Below are positions 23,463 through 34,660 of a stretch of DNA of 64,000 nt, piece by piece. The stretch comes from Vermamoeba vermiformis (taxonomy: Eukaryota; Tubulinea; Echinamoebida), in the NCBI GenBank assembly GCA_045837725.1, contig JBEWZL010000236.1:1-64000 (forward strand), in the 5' to 3' direction. The translations under genes and the position numbers were made by a program. The notes under the pieces were generated by a model. That model did not search any database and was not told where the DNA came from. It worked only from the letters and a program-made list of their open reading frames with translations. The stretch's first letter is position 1. Every line of letters begins with the position of its first letter.

Positions 23463-24306
23463 TTATTTGGATGAAAGAAGAGCCTTGGCTACATCGCTAA
23501 GTTCCTTATTCGATACTTGATTTCCAAACTTAGCCAAGGCTGCTTTGATCACCTTGCCCAGATCTTTTGGTGCCGTGGCTCCAACCTCGGCAATTATCTT
23601 TTGCAGTTCTGCCTTTAACTCGTCTGTGGATAGCTGCTTAGGCAAGTATTGTTTAATAGCGTTGATTAGTGCTTCTTCTTCAGCTACGAAATCTGCTTTG
23701 TTGTGCGAGGCCATTTCTTTACGAATTTCTTCGCTCTTACCGAGCAAGTCTTTTAATACCTGTACATAGCATAGAAATATCAATATCATCGCAAATAATT
23801 AATTGCAAAGCCAGATCTAGCAAGGTACCTTCATAATTTCATCTCCTTGGATTTCCTTGCCAAACTCTTTATCGGCATATACAATTGCGTTCTTGATAGA
23901 TCTGTAGGCCTGGTTTTAAACATTAAAATGAATCAATCTAACTGAGTTCCGGAGCATACCTCGACTTTATTCTTGTCCTTGGCTTTCATTGCCGCAACTA
24001 AATTCTTTTGAATATCATCTCGAATATTTACATCTGAAAATTATTGTTAAAAGAATCCTAAACGAGATGTTAATGGAAAAATACCTGACGAATAAAATCT
24101 CTTAGAACCAAAAATACTGAAAAATAATCCACTTCGTGCATTGGATGTGCTGACTTGCTTAGTTCCTTTAGCGAGCACAGGGAGATTTTTCTAAAACGTT
24201 GTAATTAAGTTTTGCGGATTGGGGTCTGAAACATCGTGAATTCACTCACTGATACGCCAAAGGCTCTGCTTTTCGTCAACAAAGATGTGCAAATCGTACG
24301 TAGCAT
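23463..24306 (-). CDS. Mitochondrial YqeY/Aim41-like protein
   Basis: Five small exons run from MLRTICTSLLTKSRAFGVS at 24306 to the stop at 23463, about 200 residues. The first 50 residues are basic and Ser-rich, as in a mitochondrial presequence. The rest is the YqeY (GatB_Yqey-like) domain: IRDDIQKNLVAAMKAKDKNK, then RSIKNAI, FVAEEEALINAIKQYLPKQL and PKDLGKVIKAAL. YqeY proteins share the helical tail fold of the GatB amidotransferase subunit; yeast Aim41 is mitochondrial. Direct tRNA-amidation activity is not expected, because the GatB catalytic core is missing. The gene lies 141 bp downstream of the LRR gene start on the same strand. Confidence 0.82.
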
Positions 24307-24511
24307 CGTTGCGTTATTCAGTGCTTGTATGTTGCTACGACAAATCGGGGTGTCAAAATGAACCCAAAAGAAAACGAAGGGCAACACTGCTGACGATTCA
24401 GCATTACTACCGCACCAGTGCGCCGTTACGCAGGCATTAATAAATTTTAATTTTTTGAAACATAGCAGCTCAGCTGAAAGACGGTTCGGGATTAGGTACG
24501 TCAGGCTCCAT

Positions 24512-26596
24512 TTAAGCTTTATTTGACTTTGAATCGGGAGCTTCTAATGGAATTACAGTGTCTAATTTGCCTTGTCGCTCATCTTCAGTCAATAATTTGC
24601 GCTTGGCTTCTTGCATGCGCTTTTGAGCCATTTCTTCTTGTTGTGCGATCAAATTCGGGTCAGACATCATTTGCTTGAGGGGCGGGTACAACGAGAACGC
24701 AATATCTTGATGTTTTTGTCCTTCAATAGTCAAACCGAGCTCCGTCAATGCAGTGCTCAAGTTCAAATGCGCAGCCCAGTGATTGGGGTCAACAGCGATT
24801 GCTTTCTTGAAGCACGACACTGCCTCGCGCGTCTTGTTGACGTTGGCTAAGCAAATTCCTGGAATAAAATTGTCAGCCTATGCACGCTAGTTGTTGACGA
24901 GTTGTCGTGCTTACCGAGCTGTACATATCCATCAGTCAATGTAGGATCGATTTTAAGTGCCTTAGTTAAATAGCCCATGGCATCCATGTGCTTGTCACCT
25001 TCGTGGTAAATGACGCCAAGTTGATAATAAGCCGTGGCATCGTTCGGTTCAAACTCAATGGCGTCTTTCAGGATTGCAATCGCCTCGTCTGATCTGCCCT
25101 GTCTGTGACGCAAGTTCGCCAGAGCTTTAAACGCGTAGTTGTTGTATTGAAGTTCACCTTGCATTTGAATAATAGTCCGCTTGGCTTTGGGTGCGTTGTA
25201 CGTGCCCGATGCGACCATTGATTCTTTCTTCTTCTTGGCCAGGTCCAATGCCTCGAGGAACAATATTTCAGCGGCCCTTTCATTGCCCTGCTCCAGTTGC
25301 AGCATGCCCACATTGACACGTGCCTCAATCATCTCAGGGTCTTGTTCCAATGCGCGTCTGTACATCATCATGGCTTCTTGCGAGACTTGACGCGGCTGTG
25401 TGGGATCACTACTGGCAGCTGTTAACTGTTCGTAGGCCTCACCAATGAAGACCATCAAACGAGGGTTCTCAGGGAATCGGTCAAGTCCTTGGTTCAACAC
25501 TTCCAAACCTGCTTCTGAATTTCTTGACTTGTTGTTGGCCATCGCGAGATTGACGTAGACATTGACCAAATCATCGGCAGTGAGTCCGTACTTTGATTTC
25601 ATATCTGCATCGGATATTTGTTTATCTTGCGCCAAGACGTTGACGGCGAGTTGATAGTGATAGACTGCATCGCTCCACTTGTGACTGAGCTGATAGAGGT
25701 TGCCGAGGTTGTTGTGTGCTTGCAAGTTGTTGCTGTTGATTGAAATCGCGCGCTCTAATAGTGCCTTGGCCTCGTCATTCTTGTTCAACTGTGCCATCAC
25801 CATGCCCAGCTGGTTGTAGGCTCGATCGTGCTGCGGATCCAACAGGAGTGCTTTCTCTAATGCCTTTTGAGCGGCCTCTAAATCATTGACGGCGTGAAGG
25901 GCGTATCCGAGGGCGAAGTAAGTCTCAGCCAAGTCGCCGTGCACTGAAGTACGGTCGTTCTCGTTGGTGGCATCAATGGCACGACGGTAATACTCAATGC
26001 AGTCCTTGTACTTCTCAATCATCAATAATCCGTCGCCAATTTTCTTCAATGTGTCGATCTTCTCGTTGAGTGGCATTGACTCTTCGGATTTGACGCGTGC
26101 AATGAGTTGTTCGAGGGCAGGACGTGTCAATGAAGTTCTGGAATTGAATGCAGCTGAAGAGAGGTAGCGTGCACAAGAATAGCTTGTAGGTATCTTGTTA
26201 TGTAGAACAATCTGCACTCGATGAGTAACTAGCATTCGGAAACTCAGTTCTTACCTTTTGGGTTGATCCAGATCCGAATCCAGCAAACATTGATTTTCGA
26301 TCCTTCTCTGCGTTAAATATTAGTATATTATATTTGAATATTTTCACGTACGTTTAGAATAGCTACGAAGGCTTTGTAAGGTTACATTGTGGCCGATCGC
26401 ATTCTAAAAATTAACCAGTCATTAGAAGGCGACAGAATATTATGGCAGTCTCTTATAATTTTATATTAATATTTATTCGCCCAATTATAATTAAATATAG
26501 TATTAGCCAAGGCGATCTGGCACTTACCTTCCCCTTTGTGATGTTAGCAGTGACTCGACAAACCGAGCTCAGTAATTTTTTAGAACTATGAAGCAT
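24512..26596 (-). CDS. Mitochondrial tetratricopeptide-repeat protein
   Basis: Five exons (26596-26528, 26403-26352, 26307-26255, 26211-24915, 24858-24512) give 605 residues. The start is placed upstream of the long frame because three short exons join in phase. They provide a basic leader (MLHSSKKLLSSVCRVTANI) typical of mitochondrial import. A shorter start at 26235 (MLVTHRVQ) would need the fourth exon unspliced on its 5' side and is less likely. About nine to ten TPR motifs follow, such as FALGYALHAVNDLEAAQKAL, AHNNLGNLYQLSHKWSDAV and AYYQLGVIYHEGDKHMDAM. A Lys/Glu-rich tail ends the protein. TPR arrays bind partner proteins; the specific role is unknown. The start lies 150 bp from the divergent MsrB gene. 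Confidence 0.78.
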
Positions 26597-26746
26597 GGCT
26601 AATAATATATAATACAGCTAACGCGATCAGCGATTTCTGTCGATCGTTTCTGCCGCGTTGAAAAACTAAACTCACTCGCATTTTTTGCGTGTTTCTTGCC
26701 GTGCAACCGAAGAACAACAGCACACTAGCTTATAAATATAATATCA

Positions 26747-27920
26747 ATGGCCACTACAGTTAATTTGAAGGAATTGACACCGATCGAGTTGGATCGTTTG
26801 TCGATTGAGAAAGGCGAAGTCTTTGCTGAGGAATGGCGAGGAGGCGTATATAAATGTGCTGGTTGTCAAAATACTCTCTACAGGTACGATATGAGCTATT
26901 GCAGACCTCGTGGTGATTTTACAGATTTAATCCAATTTTTCAATAATTATTTTCTCAACTGCTTGTATTTAAAGAGAGATTAGTCGCCATTTAAAATTCA
27001 TAATAATAATTTAGTATAATACAGATCACAAGATAAATTCCGTGCTCGTGGAAGCTGGCCCGCTTTCCGAAAAGCAGCCACGGAGAATGAATCTGTTGAA
27101 ATTCAAGAAGACTTTTCATTCGGTTTACAACGCAAAGAGATTTTGTGCAAGAAGGTATATTAACAGCCAATAATCTATTAAATTTTACAACTTTTCTGAC
27201 AATCTTCTTAGTGCGGCTTGCATGTTGGTCACTTGTTTGCAGACGGCAAAGCTGCCGGTAAGTAATCATTCATATATTATTGATATCTAGACGTGTCCTA
27301 TACACGAGCACCGCTATTAGTACCTCGATGGCTTGTAGTAGTTAGTAACATTATGTGCTCGAACAGGTGACAATCACGCTGAAGCTGGCAACAGACACTG
27401 CGTGCTCTCCATTGTTTTAGAATTCACCGAAGACCCTTCCATCCCCGCCACAGTGCCTCAAACTCTTGAAGGTATGTACACACGTGAAGCACACGTGCCA
27501 CATGCCACGAGTGGATCCTTCAAGTAGATCGAGTCTCGTCGTTTTACTTTATGCTTCCTAATGCTTTCTTCACTCTTGATCCTCATTGAGACGTGACTAT
27601 TAATATGTTCATCCGATCTGCGCCGTACTAATATAATGTTTCATGCAGACAATGTGCGTGACAACTTTGACTCCGAAAGCGAGGGTGAGGAAATTGTTGA
27701 CACCAAGCCCACCACCGCAGAGCCCAAGAAGCCCAGCACCACATCAAGCACAAGCACTAAGCCCAAGACTAAGCGACCAAAGAAACCTCGCGCTGAAAAG
27801 CCTGAGGAAGAAGAGGGCGGATCCATTCTCACCTACGCCACTCCTGTTTTGCTTTTGGCCGCTACTGGTTTGATCGTCTTCTCTGTGTATAAATATGTTT
27901 GGGCCAACAAGAACAAATAA
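26747..27920 (+). CDS. Tail-anchored methionine-R-sulfoxide reductase B
   Basis: Five exons join from MATTVNLKELTPIE to a C-terminal membrane helix. The MsrB domain has the zinc pair CAGC and CKKC, the substrate strand YRSQDKFRARGSWPAF, HVGHLFADG, and the catalytic Cys region AGNRHCVLS (RYCINS in most MsrB). MsrB reduces methionine-R-sulfoxide in proteins using thioredoxin. After the domain comes an acidic then Lys/Pro/Thr-rich linker (DSESEGEE, KPKTKRPKKPRAEK). A single helix near the end (YATPVLLLAATGLIVFSVY) leaves a seven-residue tail. This arrangement would anchor the enzyme in the ER or outer mitochondrial membrane with the catalytic domain facing the cytosol. Most MsrB proteins are soluble, so the tail anchor is unusual. 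Confidence 0.85.
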
Positions 27921-28056
27921 GCCCTAAGTACCTCGTTTGTATTCAGTTGCTATAAATTATTGAGCACGAAAAAAACTTTTTGTAACTACAATCAACGCCA
28001 CTGGCATAAGATATCGACGAGTTACCTCTTTTATGTACCGCAGTACTCATGCCTAG

Positions 28057-28142
28057 CACGTGCGTCAGTGGACACGTGGGGGCAATAACTTCCTGGAAAA
28101 GGCAAGGTATTTTTTCCCGGAATCCGTTGAGTTTGACACGTG
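28057..28142. promoter_or_regulatory. Three CACGTG sites in the UNG upstream region
   Basis: Perfect CACGTG words occur at 28057-28062, 28073-28078 and 28137-28142, the last about 90 bp before the UNG start codon. The 309-bp gap (27921-28229) otherwise holds the MsrB 3' end and AT-rich sequence. This is the densest cluster of this motif that I noticed in the window. Confidence 0.45.
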
Positions 28143-28229
28143 ATTGCTAAAACAAAAACGGATAAAATCTCCTGTAGCTCGCCAATTTTATCCCAAGCAC
28201 AATCAATATTTTCGTTTTACCCAAAGCGT

Positions 28230-29418
28230 ATGAGCACATCTGGCACTATGCAAAAGACTTTAGATTCCTTCTTTGGTGGAGGCAAGCGAGCTGCGACTGA
28301 AGCTCCTGAAGGGGAGAAAGCTCCCAAAAAACAAAAGACCGACAGTGGCGATAAAACTAAGGCAGCCGTAGACGACAGTGATTTGGATCCTGTTGTCGCC
28401 GAGTATGTGGGCTATCTGCAAGATCCTGGTTGGAAGGAAGCACTTATGCCTGAATTTAAGAAGCCGTATTTTAAACAATTAATCCACTTCATCAAAGGTA
28501 TTATCGCATTTTTTGCTAATTATGAATATTTAAATATTTTTTTTGACCGTTTTTTTGTGATTTCCACTAGGCGAAAGAGATCGAGGCGCTACTGTTTATC
28601 CTCCTACACCTCAAATATTTAATGCATTTAACTACTGCCCTTTGGATAATGTAAAAATCGTCTTGTTCGGTCAAGGTAAGCTGACATTTGATATGCTGAT
28701 CACGCGACGCGAGGCTAACTCCCTTTGTAGACCCATATCACGGTCCTGGTCAGGCGCACGGACTTTCATTCTCTGTTCAACACGGTGTGCCTCCTCCACC
28801 TTCATTGAAGAACATCTACAAGTAAGTTCTGCGGTCAATCTGGTCTCTGAGCATTGATCTTACCTCATTCTAAACAGAGAACTTAAGACCGACATCAAGG
28901 GCTTCAAAGAGCCCAAGCACGGTTACTTGGAGAAGTGGGCTCGCCAAGGTGTGCTGTTGCTCAACGCGGTGCTGACTGTCGAACGAGCCACGCCCAACAG
29001 CCACGCCAAGAAGGGCTGGGAACAGTTCACCGATGCTGCACTCAAGAAGGTTAACACTGATCGCGAGTCAGTCGTATTCTTCTTGTGGGGCAATTATGCG
29101 CAGAAGAAAGAGCCTTTAATCAACAAGGGCAAACATCTCGTGCTCAAATCTGGTCACCCTTCCCCACTCTCGGTCAAACATTTCTTGGGCTGCAAGCACT
29201 TCTCCAAGGCCAACGAATTTTTGCAAAAGAAGGGCTTGGATCCTATTGACTGGCAGTTAGATGTTGAAGACTCAGGAGCTGGTGTAAACGACAGCACAGA
29301 TGTGGAACAAACGCCAAAGAAAAAAGCACCCGCAGCTGCCGCTAAAAAGGCTGCACCGAAGAAGAAGGCAAAGGACGACTCCGAAGAAGCACCTGAAGAA
29401 GAGGAAGACGATGAGTAA
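28230..29418 (+). CDS. UNG: Uracil-DNA glycosylase with PIP box
   Basis: Four exons, about 320 residues. Near the N-terminus MQKTLDSFF is a PCNA-interacting (PIP) box, followed by a basic region (KKQK) likely to act as an NLS. The UDG core includes [18 protein letters not shown] with the catalytic Asp, split by an intron after [30 protein letters not shown] and SGHPSPLS carry the Asn, His and DNA-intercalating loop. The enzyme removes uracil from DNA at replication forks and starts base excision repair. The C-terminal tail is Lys/Ala-rich and then acidic, longer than in human UNG. The ATG at 28230 is the first in frame; upstream in-frame codons would require a non-ATG start. A PBZ-containing DNA ligase follows 265 bp downstream on the same strand. 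Confidence 0.93.
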
Positions 29419-29683
29419 TTAAAGAGCATGTAATATTGTATTTATAATTTTTGGCGATTAAATAATTATTATTTCTAAGTAGAGCTTGAGATCTGCGCTT
29501 GATCACCGTTTAGGCACATCGTACCTTCGGCGAGCAACGGAATTGTTGTGCCAAATTCTTTTTCCTCAAATTGGCTATCGTTACTCGGAATTATTGTGGC
29601 CCTGGTAGAAAACGACAAGCATAAATAGCTAATTCCTGGGCGGTACTTTGCTACAAACATATCTTAACAATTAACACAACGCA

Positions 29684-31755
29684 ATGGCTGCCTTTGCTAA
29701 ATCAGTATTATTGGCTGAGACCTACGACGAGGAGATGGACCCCACTGGCTGGTGGATCTCGGAAAAGCTGGATGGTGTAAGTTGCTCTTTATCCTTCGAG
29801 CCTTTCCATAAATTAATTTATTATTATCAGGTTAGAGCATATTGGAACGGTTCTAATTTCTATAGCCGTTCAGGAAATATGTTTTACGCGCCCAAGTCTT
29901 TTACAAAAGATCTGCCAAAATGCGCGTTGGACGGTGAATTATGGTACGTAATATATTAATTGGCTCGGGTGGGAATTTGATCGTGGCTAACGAATATTTA
30001 AAACGGATCAGGTGCGGACGCGGTTTATTTCAAAAATGCGTTTCTATCGTCAAAACGAAGAAAAATGTTTCAGAAGAGGACTGGAAATATGTGACTTACC
30101 TCGTATTTGATGCTCCAGACCAACCGGTAATTGAATTTTTACTGATTTTTTTTTTAATCAAAGTAACCGTTACTGGAAATCAATCGTTTAAATTCGTTAT
30201 TTCGTATAAAAATAGTGCTAACTATTTACGATCGTGATGCTAATATGCAATTTTAGGGACCTTACGAAGATCGTGTCAAGTATTTGAAATCCATCATTAA
30301 CCCACAAAAGAAAACTACGTTTGCCGCTGTTGTTGGCATTAAAAAATGCGAGGGACCAGAGCACTTGCAAAAATGTCTTGATGAGGTCATTAAGCTCGGC
30401 GGAGAAGGTTTAATGCTTCGTAAACCTGGCTCCAAGTACGCGCACGGCAGATCCAACACTCTGTTGAAGGCAAGTTCAATTACTATTATCAATTAGGGTA
30501 TATTTACTAATAGACTACAATTAGGTCAAAACTTTCCACGACGAAGAAGCGAAGGTTATTGGCTACGAAAAAGGTGAAGGTCGCTTGGCCGGCATGATGG
30601 GCGCACTCAAATGTGTTTTGTAAGTGGCACACAGGGCTCTTATATAGACACAATACTAATACCCGACAGGACCAATGGTGTCGAGTTCAAGATTGGCACT
30701 GGTTTCAACGACGATCAACGCCGCAAGCCTCCCAAGATTGGTAGCATCGTGACCTTCAAGTACCAAGAACTTTCAAACGATGGCAATCCTAGGTACGTCG
30801 TAGTGTTATTCTATATTGCAGTGGGTATTAATAGCGCGTGTGATAGATTCCCTGCGTATTTGAGAGAGCGTACTGATGTCACTTGGGCTGATGTGCTCGA
30901 GGCCGCGAAGACCAAGCCGCCATTCAGCACCAAGAAGAAGGTCGTGCCTGCCTTGAAGAAACAACACACCATCATGTTTTCGACTGTTCCTTCGTTGGAT
31001 CCCGTAAGTACCTCGCCACTTGAAAGCATGCGCGATGTAACTAACTTGTTGGCCACTAGGAAACTGGAGAAAAAGTCGTGACTGAAGATGATGTTCACGA
31101 TGACGGAGGTAACGACAGCAACGATGAAGCCGATGCAGCCAAGGGCAACACTAAGACAGCCAGCAACGCCAAGCCTGCGTGCAAGTACGGTGCTTCGTGC
31201 TATCAAACTAACGCCGTGCACTTGGCCAACTTCTCGCACCCGCCCAAACCTCAAGCCAGCGCTCCTGCCACACCTAAGGCCGCGAACAACAACAAGAAGA
31301 GTGCTCCCAAGGACGAAGAAGAGAATTCGCAGGGCAGCGGCAACAACACCAACACGCAGAAAACACCGTGCAAGTTCGGTGCAGCGTGCTACCAGACTTC
31401 AGCTTTTCATTTGAGCAAGTACTCGCACCCACCTAAGGGCACACCTGTCGATGAAGGCGAGAAGTTGACGCAAGAAGAGATCAAAGAGTTCAAGGGCCTG
31501 GACGACGAGGACGACAATGCCAGCGCGCAAGAAGAGACCGTGACCATCTCCAAGCGCGAGTACGAAGACCTCAAGTTCCAGTTGCAGGCATCGGAAGAGC
31601 GCGTTGCTAAATTAGAAGAGATCATTAAGACCATTCGAGGCAGTGTCACTGATGTTGACACGAACAAGGGCACATCCGCGGACAAGAAGCGCAAGTTGGA
31701 TCAGTCCGCTGAAATGCCTCCTCAAAAGAAATCGAAGCCTAACAGCATCTTGTAA
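29684..31755 (+). CDS. Small ATP-dependent DNA ligase with two PBZ zinc fingers
   Basis: Eight exons encode about 490 residues. The nucleotidyltransferase core starts ETYDEEMDPTGWWISEKLDG, where Lys in EKLDGVRA is the adenylation site. It continues with SRSGN, LDGELW, VFDAP, EGLMLRKPGS and LLKVKTFHDEEAKVIGY (motif V). A short OB fold follows (GVEFKIGTGF, GSIVTFKYQEL). This is the minimal ligase type seen in viruses and bacteria and in some protists. The C-terminal third has two C-K-[YF]-G-x2-C-Y-Q fingers (31180-31240 and 31370-31430) ending HLANFSHPP and HLSKYSHPP. These are poly(ADP-ribose)-binding PBZ modules. A coiled coil and basic end follow. PBZ fingers would recruit the ligase to PARylated breaks. 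The intron at 30470-30524 is GC-AG. Confidence 0.87.
30470..30524 (+). other. GC-AG intron in the DNA ligase gene
   Basis: The donor is AAG|GCAAGT and the acceptor ACAATTAG, with a TACTAAT branch site. Removal joins NTLLK to VKTFHDEE in frame across ligase motif V. No nearby GT donor keeps the frame. Confidence 0.75.
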
Positions 31756-32025
31756 TATATTATATTGTTGATTGGCCATAAATGTATCGTAGATACGATT
31801 TTACCTATCTAGATCTTGTACCCCCTCGCCGTCATGTTTCGGGTATCTAATATCCTACAGAATCTTCATTAGTTTGAGCTGTCAAGATAATTTTTTATTG
31901 ATTTGCAGTGATTCTTCGCGTTATTTCCTCCACAGAAAAAATGTCGCAATGTTTGACACGCATGTCAAGCAACGTGCCGCGCAGTATCTTTATTAAATCA
32001 GTATCTTTTGCAGTAACAACAAGTC

Positions 32026-33303
32026 ATGAAAGTCATCATAGTAAGTGCAGTACTTTTTGTACTCGTGGCTGTTTCAAACGCGTTAACGTAAGTTACAACA
32101 AATCCAGCGCAATTGCGTTGCTTTTTCTTTCAGAGTAATATAAGAAAATCAACTTCGCAATTCTATTATCTTACACCTATTTAATACCTTGCTACGATTT
32201 GTACTAACAAACAAACATGTACAGAGCAACTCAAATAACTCAAGTGGTCAGCGCCCACAACGCGGAAAGAGCGTTAGTTGGCCTCGGACCAGTTACTTAT
32301 AATACATCTATCGAGCGTAAGTACAATTGCTGATTAATTTGGAATTTTTTCGAACCGTAACAATACCAACGAATTGATCCGAAACAGAGACCGCTCAAAG
32401 TTATGTTAATGGCTGCCCTTCTGGTCATAGTGGTACTGCAGATTTAGGCGAGAATATTTATTGGGGCTCTTCTCAAGATCTAACCTCAGCTGTCCAATTA
32501 TGGTCCTCTGGTGAGTGTCAATTCTTTTTATCCTGCGAGCACCATAATTAACCTGGTGGCGACAGAAAAACAATACTGGGACTGCGCGACCAATCAGTGC
32601 TGCAAGAGCGGTCAATGTAGTTGGAGCTATTGTGGCCATTACACGCAAGTTGTCTGGTACTCAAGCACGCAGATCGGTTGCGGTAAGTCCGGCCAGAGCG
32701 AAATTTTTTTTGATGAGGTCAAGCAATAACGCGATTCTTCAGGCATCAAGCTTTGCGGCAGTTCGTACACGGTTATCTGCAACTACTAGTAAGTACCGGA
32801 GTTGTGTTTGGGTTCTCAGGTTCTTATTAACTCTGTGTAGTCGTCCAGGTAATTTCAACTGCAATCCGTTCTGCAACCCGCAAGTGGCTCAATGTCCGAG
32901 TACACCTGTCGCGGCACCCAAAGCTACTCCCGTGGCAGCCCCTGTCTCACCACCACGTGCCACACCTGTTGCGACACCAGTGGCCCCTCCTCGCGCCACA
33001 CCAGTCGCTGCTCCTAAAGCCGTGCCTGTTGCCGCACCTGTCGCACCACCGCGTGCTACACCTGTCGCCTCTCCCAAGTCCGCCCCTGTTGCCACCCCTC
33101 GCGCAGCACCTGTTGCAGTAACTCCCACCGACAGTGGCGCAGTCCCTCAATCCGATGCTCCTGTTGACAGCACTGCCCCTCACAGCACGAGCACTCCTAG
33201 CGCTGGAAAGACGAACGGCCCTCAAGCTGCTGGTTCACTCACCAGTGGCTCGCCGCAACTAGTCAGCAGTGCTGTTGCCATCATACTGTTCGCATTATTG
33301 TAA
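32026..33303 (+). CDS. GPI-anchored CAP/SCP-domain secreted protein
   Basis: Six exons. A signal peptide (MKVIIVSAVLFVLVAVSNAL) precedes a CAP domain: VVSAHNAERALVGL, DLGENIYWG, GHYTQVVWYSSTQIGCG and VICNYYRPGNF, the standard CAP signatures with the HNxxR, GEN and HYTQVVW blocks. The domain is Cys-rich. After it come about fifteen imperfect repeats of PVAxP(K/R/V) (32900-33130), a likely O-glycosylated stalk. The end (SAVAIILFALL after a small-residue region) fits a GPI-attachment signal. CAP proteins are secreted and bind lipids or sterols; roles in protists are not settled. The upstream 270 bp (31756-32025) hold no gene. Confidence 0.86.
32900..33130 (+). repeat. Imperfect tandem repeat coding for PVA[AT]P-type units
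   Basis: Units of 12-30 nt coding for CCxVAxPxx-like peptides (PVAAPKATPVAAPVSPP and variants) repeat across about 230 bp inside the CAP gene. The repeat keeps frame and is part of the protein stalk rather than a mobile sequence. Confidence 0.7.
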
Positions 33304-33437
33304 AACATCTGTACATTAAACTTACTGCGATCTCCTCGGTCATTTTGTCCAAAAATGGAAGAAACAATTGCGCGTGGTCGGAGATTTTGTTCGTCCGTTG
33401 ATATACTTACCCAGACGTATACAACACCACAACAAAC

Positions 33438-34526
33438 ATGCTTACTCGTCAATTAGTTAACTTGAGCCGCAAGGGTAGCAGATTCTACTCTACCGGCACC
33501 AATCTCCTCACCAAGCCCTTGACTTTGCGTAATGTGAGCAAAGAAGGCAAGATTACTTCTGACCAACTCTTCAAAGGAAAGAAGGTATGGATACATCATA
33601 GTTGAGAGACGAAAATTATGTAGATATTTGGATGGAGAACTTTTTCTACAAGCAAAGTTTTCAAAATAATTTCTGCTCCAGAAATTACCCTCTTAATTTG
33701 TTAGATACTACGTGGAGCAATTTATAATTCATCACGATTTTTTTCAATTTTTTTCATTTTATTCTAACTTTAATTTACCTTCCCTTTCTATTATCATCCA
33801 TTAATTAACGCTTTTAAGGTTGTTGTTGTTGGTCTCCCCGGAGCCTTCACTCCTGTCTGCACTTCTGGTCACGTAAGTGTCGTTTTCATTCTCTCATGAG
33901 TTGGCTGCGATCCATTTGAGATTCTGTTGAGAGGGAGGATAGGACTATAAGAAAACGGCATAAAAATATTCATATATTTGCGTGTTTAGAACGTATAAAC
34001 GTCTTTTTGACGTCGATCCGTGACACGAGATTTCTTCATTCAGCCTGTACCTAGTAGTATTAATACTGAGATAATATACAGGTCCCCGGATACCTCAAGT
34101 TGGCCAATGAGTTCAAGAACAAGGGCATTGACAAGGTCGCTGTTGTCTCCGTGAATGATCACCACGTCATGAAGGCTTGGGGCGAACAACTCAAAGTGAA
34201 CGACGCTGTAAGTCACGCAATTATATTACTAATATTTAGTTATTATACTAATCGCGTACGCAGCTCGAATTGATCGCTGATCAAGACGGTGCATTCACTC
34301 GTCAAGTCGGTCAAGAAGTGGATCTCACTGAAGCTGGTCTTGGCAAGCGCTCCAAGAGGTACGCCATAATATATTATAGTAGTATGATTGTCATGACTCA
34401 CGAGTACTATCACTCCGCAGATACGCCATGTTGGTCGACAACGGTGTAGTCAAGAAGGTGTTCGTTGAAGAGAGCCCGGGCAAATTGTCTGTTTCCGCTG
34501 CTGAAGAGATGTTGAAGAACCTGTAA
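33438..34526 (+). CDS. Peroxiredoxin 5-type thiol peroxidase, mitochondrial
   Basis: Five exons. A basic, Ser-rich leader (MLTRQLVNLSRKGSRFYSTG) fits mitochondrial import. The Prx5/type II core reads VVVVGLPGAFTPVCTSGH, with the peroxidatic Cys in the PxxxTxxC active site, VPGYLKLANEF, VVSVNDHHVMKAWG, and LIADQDGAFTRQVG. A basic switch KRSKRYAMLVDNGVV follows. Only the peroxidatic Cys and no obvious resolving Cys of the Prx5 type is seen, as in plant type II enzymes. The enzyme reduces hydrogen peroxide and organic peroxides. The first intron is longer than usual (about 235 nt). The gene lies between the CAP gene and the caspase-like gene, all on the plus strand. Confidence 0.92.
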
Positions 34527-34660
34527 GGTGAACCAATCATTTCGTTTTCTTTAAAATTTAAAAACTAGCCGTTTTTTTTTTGCCGCCTTTTCTTCTTTAT
34601 TCCGAGCTTTTTTTTCATTCCGACTTTCAGAGAGCAACAACAAACACAAACACAACACAA

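Noticed and set aside
26211-26235. ATG at 26235 as the start of the TPR protein
   Set aside because: It lies inside a short intron whose flanking exons join in frame and supply a better mitochondrial leader further upstream. Kept as a weaker alternative.
32889-33128. Gly/Ala/Thr repeat frame on the minus strand
   Set aside because: It is the reverse complement of the PVAxP repeat in the CAP protein.
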